From Methylobacterium sp. Leaf104 (lineage in GTDB: Bacteria > Pseudomonadota > Alphaproteobacteria > Rhizobiales > Beijerinckiaceae), in NCBI RefSeq assembly GCF_001422885.1, contig NZ_LMMZ01000039.1, forward strand, positions 9,720 to 73,719: 64,000 nt of DNA. Reading direction: 5' to 3'. The first letter of the stretch is position 1. Each line of letters starts with the position of its first letter. Positions 50,431 through 60,418 of this stretch are shown one piece after another. The notes under the pieces were generated by a model, which was not told the DNA's origin, searched no databases, and was given only the letters and a program-made list of their open reading frames with translations. The translations under genes were made by a program, and so were the position numbers.

Positions 50431-53400
50431 TCAGAACCGGTAGGTGAAGTTGCCCTTGACGGCATGGTCCTGAGCGCGTTCGCCGACCTGGCCGGTATAG
50501 GCCAGGCCCAGGGTGGTGTCGCGCGCCACCCGCACGTCGAGGCCGGCCCCGGCCACCAGCGCGTCCCGGCTGATCGGCGTGCCGGCGACGAGGAAGCTCG
50601 GACCCGTGCCGAAGCTCAGGAGGGCCTTGGGCACCACGGCGCCGTAGGCCCGGCGGTAGCCCACCAGCCCGTGCAGCGAGACCGGCGCGGCACCACCCAG
50701 GTCGAGGCTGGCCTGCCCGCGCAGGCCCACCGTGGAGGTCGCCACCTCGGTGGTCTGCGCCGCGCCCGTCAGCGCCGCCGGTCCGCCCGTCTCGGCGAAG
50801 CGGTCGCGCCCGATCGACACGTAGGCGCCGCCCACGAAGGGCTCGAGATAGGCCGGCTGGACCGGAGCCGTCGGCCGATCTTCCTGGGTGACCGGCGCGG
50901 ACGGCCCCGCGCCGAGCACGATCCGGTAGCCGAGCTCGCCGAAGCCCTGCACGGTGGCGCCGCCGTAGCGGGCCGTGTCGCTGTCGGAGAACCCCGCGAA
51001 GGTCACGGCCCGGCGCAGGCGGCTCGATTGGTCGGCGTAGACGGCGCCGAGGCGCAGGGCCACGGGCCCCTGCTCGAAGCCGCCGTAGAGGCCGCCGAAG
51101 CCGCTCTCGATCGTGCCGGAGGAGAGCCGCCCGGTGCCGTCGAGGCTGGTGGCGGTGTAGCCGCCCGCGACGCCCAGCCGGAAGCCCGTCTCCAGCCGCA
51201 CATCCGCCCCGAGCACGAAGCCGGAGGTCTGGCGCGACAGGCCGGCGGCGTTGCCGTCGCTGCGCGCCTCGCCGAAGCTGCCGAAGCCCTGGCCCCAGAG
51301 CCCGAACACCCGCGGGTCGAGGACGCGCACCGGCACTGGCGCCACGGGGACGGCCCGGCCCGGCAGGTCGGCGGTGTAGGCCGCCGGCAGGGTGCCGTAA
51401 TCGGCGAGTTCGGCTGCGCCCGGGCTGGCGCCCCGGCGCAGGCGGTCAAGGAGGGCCTCGCGCACGAAGTAGGCGGTCTCGAACTGGGCGCCCGCCGCGC
51501 TGGCGTGGATGTCGCCGGTGAGCGCGCCGAAGGCGGCGCGCGCCTCGGGCGTGGTCAGCCCGACGGTGCGCCCGTAGAGGGCGGCGCCCGCCCCGGCGGC
51601 CTGGATGGCGTCGGCGACGCCGGCCTGATTGCGGGTCTGGGCGATGCGGGCGAAGGCGAGGTCGTTGCGCGTGAGCGTCAGGTCGACCGCGGCGGGGGCG
51701 TAGCGCAGGGTGGGGGTGAGGAAGGCGAAGTTGGCGGTGACGATGGCGAACTGGCCCTGCACGCCGCCATTCGCCGTGAGGATGGTGTAGGCGGTGCGCG
51801 GATCATAGGTGCCGGCCGCAGCCTGGACCTGGACGGTGCCGCCGGTGAGGGTGGCGGTGCCGGCCACCGCGAGGCGGTCGGCCTGGCCGGCGGCGTTGGT
51901 CTCGACCTGGAAGGTCGCGCCCGGGGCGAAGCCGGCATTGCCCGCGACCGAGAGGGTGCCGATGGAGTTGCCCGGCGCCACGACGGCGCCGGTCTGGGCC
52001 ACCAGGCCGCCCACCGTGCCGGTGCCGCCGAGGCTGGCGCCGGAGCCCACCGTCACCACCGAGCCGGCGAGGCTGCCGTTCACGGCGAGACGACCCTGTG
52101 CCACGCCCGTGGCGCCGCTGAAGCTGCTGGTGCCGGTGAGGCTGAGGCTGCCCGCGCCGGCCTTGGTCAGGAGCCCGCTGCCGGCGATGGCATTGGCCAG
52201 CGTGGCGTCCCCGGCCTGGTCGAGGATCAGGCTGGCATTGTCGACGATGGCGCCCGAGCCGAGGCCGGCGGCGGAGGCGACGAGGGTGCCGCCCGCGATG
52301 GTGGTACCGCCCGCGTAGGTGTTCGTGCCGGTGAGCACCAGGGTGCCGGTGCCGGCCTTGGTCAGCGAGCCGGTGCCGCCGATGTCGTTGTCGAAGCTGT
52401 CCAGGGCCGAGAAGCCGCCCTTGGAAGCGTCCATCGTCACCGTCACGGGGCCGTTGAAGGCGCCGTAGCCGTCGGCGGCGGCATAGAGGTTCAGGCGGGC
52501 GTAGCCCGAGCCGTTGTCGAGGGGCTGGCCGGAGGCGATCTCGGTGGTGGCGAGCACGTCGCGGCGCTGCGCGGCCGTGAGATAGGGAAAGCGGGTGGCG
52601 AGCAGGATTTCGGCGCCCACGGGCACGACGGGGGCGAGATCGGTCGGCCCCACCGGCGCGAAGCCGTAGGTCAGCCGGTAGGTGTAGTCGGCTTTGGTCC
52701 GGGCCTTGTCGGCGAAGCGGTCCGGCGTGCCCGATGCGGCGCAGGCTGCGACGGTCGTCCCGCATTGGCTGGTGAGGAGGCCGGTCAGGTCCGTGCGGGC
52801 GGCATTGAAGAGCGCCTGGAAATCGCTCGTCGTGGTCAGCGATCCCGGCACGGCGTAGTTCAGGTATTGCGGATTGTTGTTCAGTAGCTGGACGAGGTCG
52901 TAGGTCGCCAGGATGCGGCCCGCGATGACGTCCATGGGATAGTGGGCGCTGAGCACCACGCGGCTGTTGCCGTATTCGGAGCCGCGCGCCACGGCCTCCT
53001 GGAAGCGCTCGGGGACGAGCTGGGCGAGCAGGATCGCGGTGGTCTGCCCGAAGGTGGTGTGGCCGCTCGGATAGGCGGCGTTGCCGCGCAGGGTCGGCAC
53101 GATGTCCGTCGTGTTGTTCGCCGGCACGCCGAAGAAGTTCGGCTGGGTGAACGACGCCGTCTGGTCGGGGCGGGCCTGGGCCGGCCGGGCATTGCCGACC
53201 GTGTTGGCGCCGGCCGGCGGGTTGTAGATCCGGTCGTAGGCTCCGAAGACGCCGCCCGCCGGAAGGTTCTGGGAGCCGATGAAGGTCGAGGGCGATCCCG
53301 TGACCGTTCCGTTGGCCAGGTAGTTCTTGGCGAAGGCCGAGTCGCTGCCGGAGACCGCGTTCGCCTGACGGATCAGTTGCAGCAGGTTCGGCGAGAACGA

Positions 53401-53781
53401 GGTCTCGGTGGTCGGGATGAAGGTGGCAGGACCCGGATTGACCGCGCTGGTCGGGCTCGCAGCCCTGTAGAGGGCGCCGAGGCGCGAACCCAGGGCGTCG
53501 GCCACGACGACGCCGTTGGAACTGGTGATCGTGTTGTCGATGGTCGCCCGGAGCCGCTGCTCCGGCGTCGCACCGTTGTTGATCGCCAGGGCGGTGGCGA
53601 GGTTGGCGTTGAGATCGGCGATTCCGGCGGCCGAGTTGGGGAGAACGCTCAGGCCGGAGACCAGCCCCGTCGCCGTGATGTTCTGCGCCGACTGGGCGCG
53701 TGCACCGGTCGCGCCGAGGGTGGCTGCGACGATGGCCGCGATGGATACGCCGGAAAGGGAAACACCTGGATGAAGTCGCAT
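50431..53781 (-). CDS. Autotransporter with an N-terminal PAP2 acid-phosphatase/haloperoxidase-like passenger
   Basis: The 1116-residue protein has a signal peptide (about 1-29). A PAP2-superfamily domain follows, with PSGH at 238-241 and SRVVLSAHYPMD at 273-284, the second and third phosphate-binding motifs of class A acid phosphatases and vanadium haloperoxidases. The first motif (K-x6-RP) is not exact, though RP pairs occur at 199-205. A stretch of autotransporter-associated beta repeats runs from about 480 to 640 (GTGTLVLTGTNTYAGGTT). The last 270 or so residues form a type V beta-barrel ending FTYRF. The predicted role is a surface-displayed or released phosphatase. The ATG at 53781 is chosen to begin the signal peptide. 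It faces the protease gene. Confidence 0.88.
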   Translation of the reverse strand: MRLHPGVSLSGVSIAAIVAATLGATGARAQSAQNITATGLVSGLSVLPNSAAGIADLNANLATALAINNGATPEQRLRATIDNTITSSNGVVVADALGSRLGALYRAASPTSAVNPGPATFIPTTETSFSPNLLQLIRQANAVSGSDSAFAKNYLANGTVTGSPSTFIGSQNLPAGGVFGAYDRIYNPPAGANTVGNARPAQARPDQTASFTQPNFFGVPANNTTDIVPTLRGNAAYPSGHTTFGQTTAILLAQLVPERFQEAVARGSEYGNSRVVLSAHYPMDVIAGRILATYDLVQLLNNNPQYLNYAVPGSLTTTSDFQALFNAARTDLTGLLTSQCGTTVAACAASGTPDRFADKARTKADYTYRLTYGFAPVGPTDLAPVVPVGAEILLATRFPYLTAAQRRDVLATTEIASGQPLDNGSGYARLNLYAAADGYGAFNGPVTVTMDASKGGFSALDSFDNDIGGTGSLTKAGTGTLVLTGTNTYAGGTTIAGGTLVASAAGLGSGAIVDNASLILDQAGDATLANAIAGSGLLTKAGAGSLSLTGTSSFSGATGVAQGRLAVNGSLAGSVVTVGSGASLGGTGTVGGLVAQTGAVVAPGNSIGTLSVAGNAGFAPGATFQVETNAAGQADRLAVAGTATLTGGTVQVQAAAGTYDPRTAYTILTANGGVQGQFAIVTANFAFLTPTLRYAPAAVDLTLTRNDLAFARIAQTRNQAGVADAIQAAGAGAALYGRTVGLTTPEARAAFGALTGDIHASAAGAQFETAYFVREALLDRLRRGASPGAAELADYGTLPAAYTADLPGRAVPVAPVPVRVLDPRVFGLWGQGFGSFGEARSDGNAAGLSRQTSGFVLGADVRLETGFRLGVAGGYTATSLDGTGRLSSGTIESGFGGLYGGFEQGPVALRLGAVYADQSSRLRRAVTFAGFSDSDTARYGGATVQGFGELGYRIVLGAGPSAPVTQEDRPTAPVQPAYLEPFVGGAYVSIGRDRFAETGGPAALTGAAQTTEVATSTVGLRGQASLDLGGAAPVSLHGLVGYRRAYGAVVPKALLSFGTGPSFLVAGTPISRDALVAGAGLDVRVARDTTLGLAYTGQVGERAQDHAVKGNFTYRF

Positions 53782-53992
53782 CTCTGCCCCCGAGCCTGGC
53801 TCTCCCGCACGAATCATCGGGGAGCAGCCGTGGCAGGCATGGGGGCAAACGGAAGCGGTCGCCCGTTCATAATCCAGTCACAATATTCCAGAGATCTTCT
53901 CGTTGCATTCAAGCAACTATGGCGGAGTTGCTTTGCCGGATATTGATAAAAGGTCTCTCGTCGTGCCGGGCGCGGACCGGACCGCACCGCCG

Positions 53993-55003
<1,011 letters not shown>

Positions 55004-55054
55004 CGGGCGGACATAACCGTCCGCGCCACCGGCTTCAACGCAGGGGCGCTGCGC

Positions 55055-55678
55055 TCAGTGGTCGTGCTTGCAGTCCGGACCGTGCACGTGCCCGTGCGCA
55101 CCGTGATCGTGGGCATGGTCGTGCCCGTGGGCGTGCCCATGGTCATGCCCCGCATGGGAATGCCCGTGATCGTGGCCCGCATGGTCGTGTCCGTGATGGT
55201 CGTGATCCGCGTGGTCGTGCGCGTGATGCCCGTGATCGTGGCCGCACTGGCTGTGGTCGTGGGCCGCGCGCTCCGGCCTGAAGGCCCGGGTCACCGGGCT
55301 GGCGGCGCAGCCCTGGCCGCGGACGAGCTCGGCGGCGCTGCGGGGCACGTAGAGGACGTCGGCGGCGATCTCGGCCGGCACGTGGCTGCCGCCGAGCTGC
55401 CAGGCGAGGCGCAGCAGCCGGGCCGGGTTCTCGGCCCGCACCTCGAGGAGCGGCTCCCCGGCGGCCCGGATGGCGACGAGGCGGCCGTCCTCGAGGCGCA
55501 GGGCGTCGCCGTCCTCCAGGGCGACGGCCTTGCCGAGCGCGAGGGACAGGCTCACGCCGCCCTCCCCCGTCAGGCTCTCGGGCGGGGCTTGGCGGGCGGC
55601 ATGGTCGAGAACGATCGTGTCGACGATCGCATCGGCGCGGACGGCGACCTTGCGGACGATGGCGGTGGCGCGCTGCAT
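55055..55678 (-). CDS. ureE: UreE-like urease accessory protein with long His-rich tail
   Basis: The 207-residue protein has a UreE N-terminal domain and a metal-binding-like domain (residues about 1-135, LSLALGKAVALEDGDAL and LRLAWQLGGSHVP). About 70 C-terminal residues follow with some 30 histidines in HDHGH and AGHDHG units. UreE delivers nickel to urease. In Klebsiella UreE the conserved dimer-interface histidine sits in a DHVL-type stretch; here the equivalent reads YVPRSAAEL without histidine, so metal transfer may depend on the tail. No other urease gene is in the window. The start at 55678 gives the usual N-terminus. Confidence 0.75.
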   Translation of the reverse strand: MQRATAIVRKVAVRADAIVDTIVLDHAARQAPPESLTGEGGVSLSLALGKAVALEDGDALRLEDGRLVAIRAAGEPLLEVRAENPARLLRLAWQLGGSHVPAEIAADVLYVPRSAAELVRGQGCAASPVTRAFRPERAAHDHSQCGHDHGHHAHDHADHDHHGHDHAGHDHGHSHAGHDHGHAHGHDHAHDHGAHGHVHGPDCKHDH

Positions 55679-55883
55679 GGATTCCTCGCGGCGGATCGGG
55701 CGGCCGGCGCCGCCCCGTTGGGTCCTGATGGCCGCATCACTAGAAGGTTTTTCGAGGAAACGGAAAGGCGGCACGGAACCTTGGCCGTTCGGCGTGCATT
55801 TCCCGCGCGGAATGCTTAAGCTCGGGCGGCACGAACATCACGGCCGAAGGCCGGCTCACGACGCACAAGGGAGTCTCGGAACC

Positions 55884-56153
55884 ATGAAGAAGCTCATTGC
55901 CGCCACCCTCGCGGGTGCCCTCGCCCTCTCGGTCGGCGCCTGCAACACGCCGCAGGACCGCGCGCTCGGCGGCGCCGGCCTCGGCGCTCTCGCCGGTGCC
56001 GCCATCGGCGGGGCCGCCACCGGCCGCGCCGGCGGAGCCCTCGCGGGTGCCGCCATCGGCGGCGCCAGCGGCGCCATCGTCGGCGCCTCCACCGCCCCAC
56101 GCTGCCCCTACGGCACCTACCGCGACGCCTACGGCGACGTGTACTGCCGCTGA
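55884..56153 (+). CDS. Glycine-zipper lipoprotein
   Basis: The 89-residue protein has a type II signal with lipobox VGAC (cysteine at about 20) and a long glycine-zipper region built of GALAGAAIGGAATGRAGG-type units. It ends with a Cys pair (RCPYGTYRD and VYCR). Such small outer-membrane lipoproteins are common in Rhizobiales and may be osmotically induced. A strong terminator follows 53 nt later. Confidence 0.85.
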   Translation: MKKLIAATLAGALALSVGACNTPQDRALGGAGLGALAGAAIGGAATGRAGGALAGAAIGGASGAIVGASTAPRCPYGTYRDAYGDVYCR

Positions 56154-56205
56154 GAGCCGGCACCGCGCGGACCGCGAGGACCGCGCAAGCGCTCGCAGGA
56201 CCATC

Positions 56206-56237
56206 AGGCTCCCTCTCCCCGAGAGGGAGCCTTTTTC
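56206..56237 (+). terminator. Intrinsic terminator of the lipoprotein gene
   Basis: A perfect 12-bp stem (56206-56217 with 56221-56232) has a 3-nt loop and is followed by TTTTT. Confidence 0.92.
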
Positions 56238-56251
56238 ATGGGGCGGCGGGT

Positions 56252-57493
56252 TTATGGGGCGGCAGACCGCTCCATCCAGGCCAGCATGCCCGCCGCCGCC
56301 GCCCGACCCGAGGCGAAGGCGCCCTGGAGGAGGTAGCCCCCCGTCGGCGCCTCCCAGTCCAGCATCTCCCCGGCCACGAAGGTGCCGGGCCGCCGCACCA
56401 GCATGTGCGCGGCGTCGAGTTCGTCGAAGCGGACCCCGCCCGCCGTCGAGATCGCCCGGTCGAGCCCCCGTGGGGCCAGGAGACGGAGCGGCACCGCCTT
56501 GATCAGGGCCGCGAGGGCTTCGGCGGCGACCGGCAGCGGATGCGCCGCCTCGCGCAGCAGGCCGATCCCCACCGGCGTCAGCGCCGCGGCCTTGCGCAGG
56601 CGGTTGGCCAGCGACAGACCGGGCTTCGGGTCGCTGAGCGCCCGAGCCAGCGCGCTCTCGTCGACGTCGGGCCGCAGGTCGAGTTCCAGCCGGGCCTCAC
56701 CGCGCTCGGTGGCGGCGCGGATCCGGTGCGCGAGGGCGTAGATCGCCCCGCCCTCGATCCCGTCGGCGCTGATTATGGCCTCTCCGCGTACGCGGACGCC
56801 GTCGAGGCTGAGGGCGATCCGCTTCAGGGGCGCTCCCGCGAAGCCCTCGGCGAAGACCGGCGACCACGCCACGGTGAACCCGACATTGGCGGGTTTGAGC
56901 GGCGCCACCGCGATGCCCGCCCGCGCCAGCAGGGGCACCCAGGTCCCGTCGGAGCCGAGGCGCGGCCAGCTCGCGCCCCCCAGGGCCAGGAGCACCGGGC
57001 GGTGCGCGGTCTCGACCCGTCCCGTCGGGGCCTCGAAGACCGGGCCGCCCGCATCCGACCAGCCGATGAAGCGGTGGCGGGTGCGGATGCGGACGCCCAG
57101 GCCGTCGAGGCGCTGGAGCCAGGCCCGCAGGAGGGGCGACGCCTTGAAGGCCTCGGGGAAGACCCGGCCGCTCGACCCGACGAAGGTCGGCTGGCCGAGG
57201 TCGTCGCACCAGGCCCGAAGGGCCGTGGGCGGAAACGCCGCGATGGCCTCGGCGAGCGCTCCGCCTTCCGGCTGGTAGCGCGACAGGAAGGCCGGCAGGG
57301 GCTCGGAATGCGTGAGGTTGAGACCGCCGCGCCCGGCGATGAGGAATTTGCGCCCCACGCTCGGCATCCGGTCGTAGAGCGTCACGGTGTGGCCGGCCCG
57401 CGCCAGCACCTCCGCGGCCGCGAGGCCGGCGGGGCCGCCGCCGATCACGGCGGGGCCGTGGTCCCCGCCGCCGTTGCGTTCGCTTTCCGTCAT
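56252..57493 (-). CDS. YhiN/HI0933-type FAD-dependent oxidoreductase
   Basis: The 413-residue flavoprotein has an N-terminal dinucleotide-binding motif (GGGPAG at 18-23) and the family segments GRGGLNLTHSE and ALGGASWPRLGSDG. The C-terminal part is TAGGVRFDELD through FVAGEMLDWEAPTGGYLLQGAFASG. It matches the TIGR03862-type subgroup. The reaction is not established. The start at 57493 removes an unrelated 12-residue prefix. It lies back-to-back with terC. Confidence 0.88.
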   Translation of the reverse strand: MTESERNGGGDHGPAVIGGGPAGLAAAEVLARAGHTVTLYDRMPSVGRKFLIAGRGGLNLTHSEPLPAFLSRYQPEGGALAEAIAAFPPTALRAWCDDLGQPTFVGSSGRVFPEAFKASPLLRAWLQRLDGLGVRIRTRHRFIGWSDAGGPVFEAPTGRVETAHRPVLLALGGASWPRLGSDGTWVPLLARAGIAVAPLKPANVGFTVAWSPVFAEGFAGAPLKRIALSLDGVRVRGEAIISADGIEGGAIYALAHRIRAATERGEARLELDLRPDVDESALARALSDPKPGLSLANRLRKAAALTPVGIGLLREAAHPLPVAAEALAALIKAVPLRLLAPRGLDRAISTAGGVRFDELDAAHMLVRRPGTFVAGEMLDWEAPTGGYLLQGAFASGRAAAAGMLAWMERSAAP

Positions 57494-57681
57494 GCATCCT
57501 GGGAAGCCGCCGCGGGCCGGCCCTGTCAAGCGCGACGGCCCGGCGCCCTTGATTCGCCCGGTTCAGAGTCCCAACTGCGCCTCATCGGCTGCGGGCCCCT
57601 CTGGCGGGATGCTGCATGATGCGTTCCGTGATGTCGGAGCCGATGCTTTCTCTCCTCAAGAAGCATCGACGGTCCTGCGTC

Positions 57682-58707
57682 ATGGTTGATTTTCTGTCCT
57701 ACGACTGGCTCGGCAAGCCCGTGTGGATGTGGCTCGGGTTCCACGCCCTCGTGGCCGGGTTGCTGGCCTTCGACCTCGGGCTTCTGCACCGCGACAAGAA
57801 CCATGAGATCGGCGTGAAGGAGAGCCTGCTCCTGACGCTGTTCTACTTCACCCTGGGGATGATCTTCGGCGGCTGGGTCTGGTGGTATCTCGGACCGCAG
57901 GCGGGCCAGGAATACGTCGCCGGCCTCGTGGTCGAGAAGTCGCTGTCGATGGACAACGTCTTCGTGATCGCCGTCATCCTCACGGCGCTGGGCATTCCCC
58001 GCGCCGCCCAGCACCGGGTCCTGGTCTGGGGCATCCTCGCCGCCGTGCTGCTGCGCGGCCTGATGATCGGCCTCGGCGCGGCCCTCGTGCACCAGGCCGC
58101 CTGGGTGCTGTCGATCTTCGCCGCCTTCCTGATCTTCGCCGGCCTCAAGATGCTGGTCTCGAAGGACGAGGAGCCGGGCGATATCCGCGAGAACCGGGCC
58201 GTCCGGTTCCTGCAGCGCGTCCTGCGGATCACGCCCGAACTGCATGGGCAGCGCTTCATGGTGCGAAAAGCCGATCCGAAGACCGGCAAGACCGCCCTTT
58301 GGCTGACTCCCCTGGCGCTGGCGCTGATCCTGGTCAACGGCGCCGACGTGATCTTCGCCGTCGACAGCGTGCCGGCGATCTTCGCCATCACCACCGACAC
58401 CTTCGTGGTCTACACCTCGAACATCTTCGCGATCCTGGGCCTGCGCGCGCTCTACTTCGCGCTCGCCGCGATGGTTGACCGCTTCGCCTACCTCAAGACG
58501 GCGCTGGCCTTCATCCTGATCTTCATCGGCGGGAAGATCGTGGTGGCCGACACCTTCGACCTCGTCCACGTGCCGCCGTGGGTCTCCCTCGCGGTCACCG
58601 TCGTGTTCCTGATCGCGGGCATCGCCTACAGCCTCTGGCGCACCCGCGGCGCGGAGGCCGAGGATGCGCACGGACATGGCGGCGAGGCGGTCCAGCATCG
58701 GGCGTGA
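57682..58707 (+). CDS. TerC family membrane protein
   Basis: The 341-residue polytopic protein has about nine TM helices and the acidic intramembrane motifs of TerC: VEKSLSMDNVFVI (near 90) and LVNGADVIFAVDSVPAIFA (near 220). TerC and Alx-like proteins are linked to tellurite resistance and to manganese export that loads secreted metalloproteins. A yybP-ykoY manganese riboswitch often precedes such genes; none was recognised in 57494-57681. The ATG at 57682 starts the conserved N-terminus. Confidence 0.92.
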   Translation: MVDFLSYDWLGKPVWMWLGFHALVAGLLAFDLGLLHRDKNHEIGVKESLLLTLFYFTLGMIFGGWVWWYLGPQAGQEYVAGLVVEKSLSMDNVFVIAVILTALGIPRAAQHRVLVWGILAAVLLRGLMIGLGAALVHQAAWVLSIFAAFLIFAGLKMLVSKDEEPGDIRENRAVRFLQRVLRITPELHGQRFMVRKADPKTGKTALWLTPLALALILVNGADVIFAVDSVPAIFAITTDTFVVYTSNIFAILGLRALYFALAAMVDRFAYLKTALAFILIFIGGKIVVADTFDLVHVPPWVSLAVTVVFLIAGIAYSLWRTRGAEAEDAHGHGGEAVQHRA

Positions 58708-58740
58708 TTGGCGGCCCGTGCTTGGAGAGCCGCGCGGGCT

Positions 58741-58767
58741 CATCCCTTCCCCTTGCGGGGGAAGGTC
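58741..58767. repeat. REP-like hairpin
   Basis: CCTTCCCC (58745-58752) pairs with GGGGAAGG (58758-58765). It lies between convergent terC and the amidase gene and resembles the arms of the element at 38301-38411. Confidence 0.5.
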
Positions 58768-58782
58768 GCGCGCCATGGTGCG

Positions 58783-59538
58783 CTAACGCCCCGGCAGCGC
58801 CGCGATCAGGTCCCGCAGGGTCGTGATGGTCGAGGCGTCGGCGACGCCGTCGATACGGGCCGGGCGGAAGTGGCGCTGGAACGCCATCACCACCGCACCC
58901 ATGCGGGCGTCGAAGGTGGCGCTCACCGGCAGGTCGTAGCCGTAGAGGGCGAACATCGCCTGCAGCGCCTCGATCGGCGGCCCGGCATCGCCCTGCGCGA
59001 AGAAGCGGCCGTCGCGGATCGGGGCCGGCGGCACCCAGTGGCCGATGCCGGCGCGGGCGAGGCCCTCCCAGGGAAAGTGCTCGCCCGGATCCTCCTTGCG
59101 CTCGGGCGCGATGTCGGAATGGGCGAGGATCCGGTGCGGGGCGAGGCTCCAGCGCCCGGCGAGATCGCCGCAGAGGGCGATCACGGCCTCGATCTGCGCC
59201 GCGGGATAGGCCGGCAGGCCGCCGGCATGGCCACTATTGACGATCTCGATGCCCAGGGAGCGCGAGTTCACGTCGCTGATCCCGGCCCAGGAGCCCTGGC
59301 CCGCATGCCAGGCCCGGCGCCCCTCGGGCACCATCTGCACCACGCGGCCGTCCTCCAGCACCACGTAATGGGCCGAGACCTCCGCCACGGGGTTGGCGAG
59401 GCGCTGCAGGGCGGCGGCCGCGCTCTCCATGCCGGTGTAGTGCAGGATGAGGAGGTCGACCGGGCCGGAGCGGCGCTCGCCGTGGTTCGGCGACGGGTGG
59501 ACGCTGGTGGCGACGGGGCTCTCGGGCGTCGGTTTCAC
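58783..59538 (-). CDS. N-acetylmuramoyl-L-alanine amidase with peptidoglycan-binding domain
   Basis: The 251-residue protein has an Amidase_2 (AmpD-like) domain, with the first zinc histidine in LLILHYTG (H33), YVVLEDGRVVQMVPEGRRAWHAG and the zinc-binding AHSDIAPERKEDPGEHFPW. A PG_binding_1 domain occupies about 180-250. No signal peptide is seen, so a cytoplasmic AmpD role in muropeptide recycling is likely. Its start overlaps the stop of the DnaJ-like gene by 4 nt, so they are coupled. Confidence 0.93.
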   Translation of the reverse strand: MKPTPESPVATSVHPSPNHGERRSGPVDLLILHYTGMESAAAALQRLANPVAEVSAHYVVLEDGRVVQMVPEGRRAWHAGQGSWAGISDVNSRSLGIEIVNSGHAGGLPAYPAAQIEAVIALCGDLAGRWSLAPHRILAHSDIAPERKEDPGEHFPWEGLARAGIGHWVPPAPIRDGRFFAQGDAGPPIEALQAMFALYGYDLPVSATFDARMGAVVMAFQRHFRPARIDGVADASTITTLRDLIAALPGR

Positions 59539-60260
59539 GTGAGGCCCCGCTCGGTGCTGATCCGGTCGTAGGCGGCGTTGATGGCCGCGAGCCGGCGGGT
59601 GGCGATGGCCACCGCCTCCGGCGGCAGGCCGCGCGCGATGGCCCGGTCGGGATGGTTCTCCCGCACCAGGGCCCGGTGGGCGGCCTTCAACCCGGCATCG
59701 TCGACGTCGTGATCGAGGCCGAGCACGAGGTAGGGATCGTCGGAGAGGCGGACGTGCCGGGCGGCGATGCGGCGGAACGCGGCCTCGTCGTAGCCGAAGG
59801 TCTCCGCCACGGCGCGCAGGTAGCGCTCCTCCGCCTCGTGGATGGCGCCATCGGCCTTGGCGATGTGGAACAGGCCGTCGAGCACGTCCTCCAGCAGGGC
59901 CGGCTCGTCGTGGAAGGTGTTGGCCAGTTGCCGGGCATAGGCCTCGAAGCCGTTCGCGGTGCCCTTGGCGAGGTCGAACAGGCGCTGCACGCCGGGCCGG
60001 GCGCGCGCGTCCACCTGCACCACCTTGGCGAAGGCCTCGACCTCCGCCGGCGTCACCACGCCGTCGGACTTGGCCATCTTGGCGGCGAGCGCCACGAGGC
60101 CGGTGGTGAAGACCACGTCGCGCGGCGTGGCGCCGAACAGCGCGCCCTCGCGGTCGACCAGGAAGTGCCCGGCCACGCCGCCGACAAGGCCGCCGAGGGG
60201 ACCGCCGATGGCGAGGCCGAGGCCGGCCCCTCCGAGCTTGCCCCAGATGCCCGCGCTCAT
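59535..60260 (-). CDS. DjlA-like protein: TerB domain plus J-domain
   Basis: The 241-residue protein begins with a glycine-rich hydrophobic segment (GGAGLGLAIGGPLGGLVGGVAG, likely membrane-associated). A TerB-like acidic helical domain follows (about 50-155, KMAKSDGVVTPAEVEAF and HIAKADGAIHEAEERYL). The C-terminal J-domain has the HPD motif in RENHPDRAI (near 215), so it should stimulate an Hsp70. This is the DjlA layout. It is coupled to the downstream amidase gene. Confidence 0.92.
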   Translation of the reverse strand: MSAGIWGKLGGAGLGLAIGGPLGGLVGGVAGHFLVDREGALFGATPRDVVFTTGLVALAAKMAKSDGVVTPAEVEAFAKVVQVDARARPGVQRLFDLAKGTANGFEAYARQLANTFHDEPALLEDVLDGLFHIAKADGAIHEAEERYLRAVAETFGYDEAAFRRIAARHVRLSDDPYLVLGLDHDVDDAGLKAAHRALVRENHPDRAIARGLPPEAVAIATRRLAAINAAYDRISTERGLT

Positions 60261-60418
60261 CGCGAGGCCCTGCGGACGCTGGGAACGGTGCAGGAGGGGA
60301 CAGGCGGCATGGGCGGTATCGACAAGGGTGGGATCGGCTTCGGCACGAAACGAAGCGCGTCCTTACACCGGACGGCTCCGTTTCGGCGAGGGGCGATCGC
60401 TCGGGTCGCCTCGGTCCC

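Noticed and set aside
50404..52887. 827-residue rightward frame
   Set aside because: It is the shadow of the autotransporter passenger and barrel, with biased Gly/Ala/Arg/Glu composition.
55070..55260. Apparent tandem DNA repeat (GTGGTCATGCCCGTG-like units)
   Set aside because: It encodes the His-Asp-His tail of the UreE-like protein and needs no separate explanation.
57494..57681. yybP-ykoY manganese riboswitch upstream of terC
   Set aside because: I looked for the conserved core but did not find it; the region is short and GC-rich without the expected helices.
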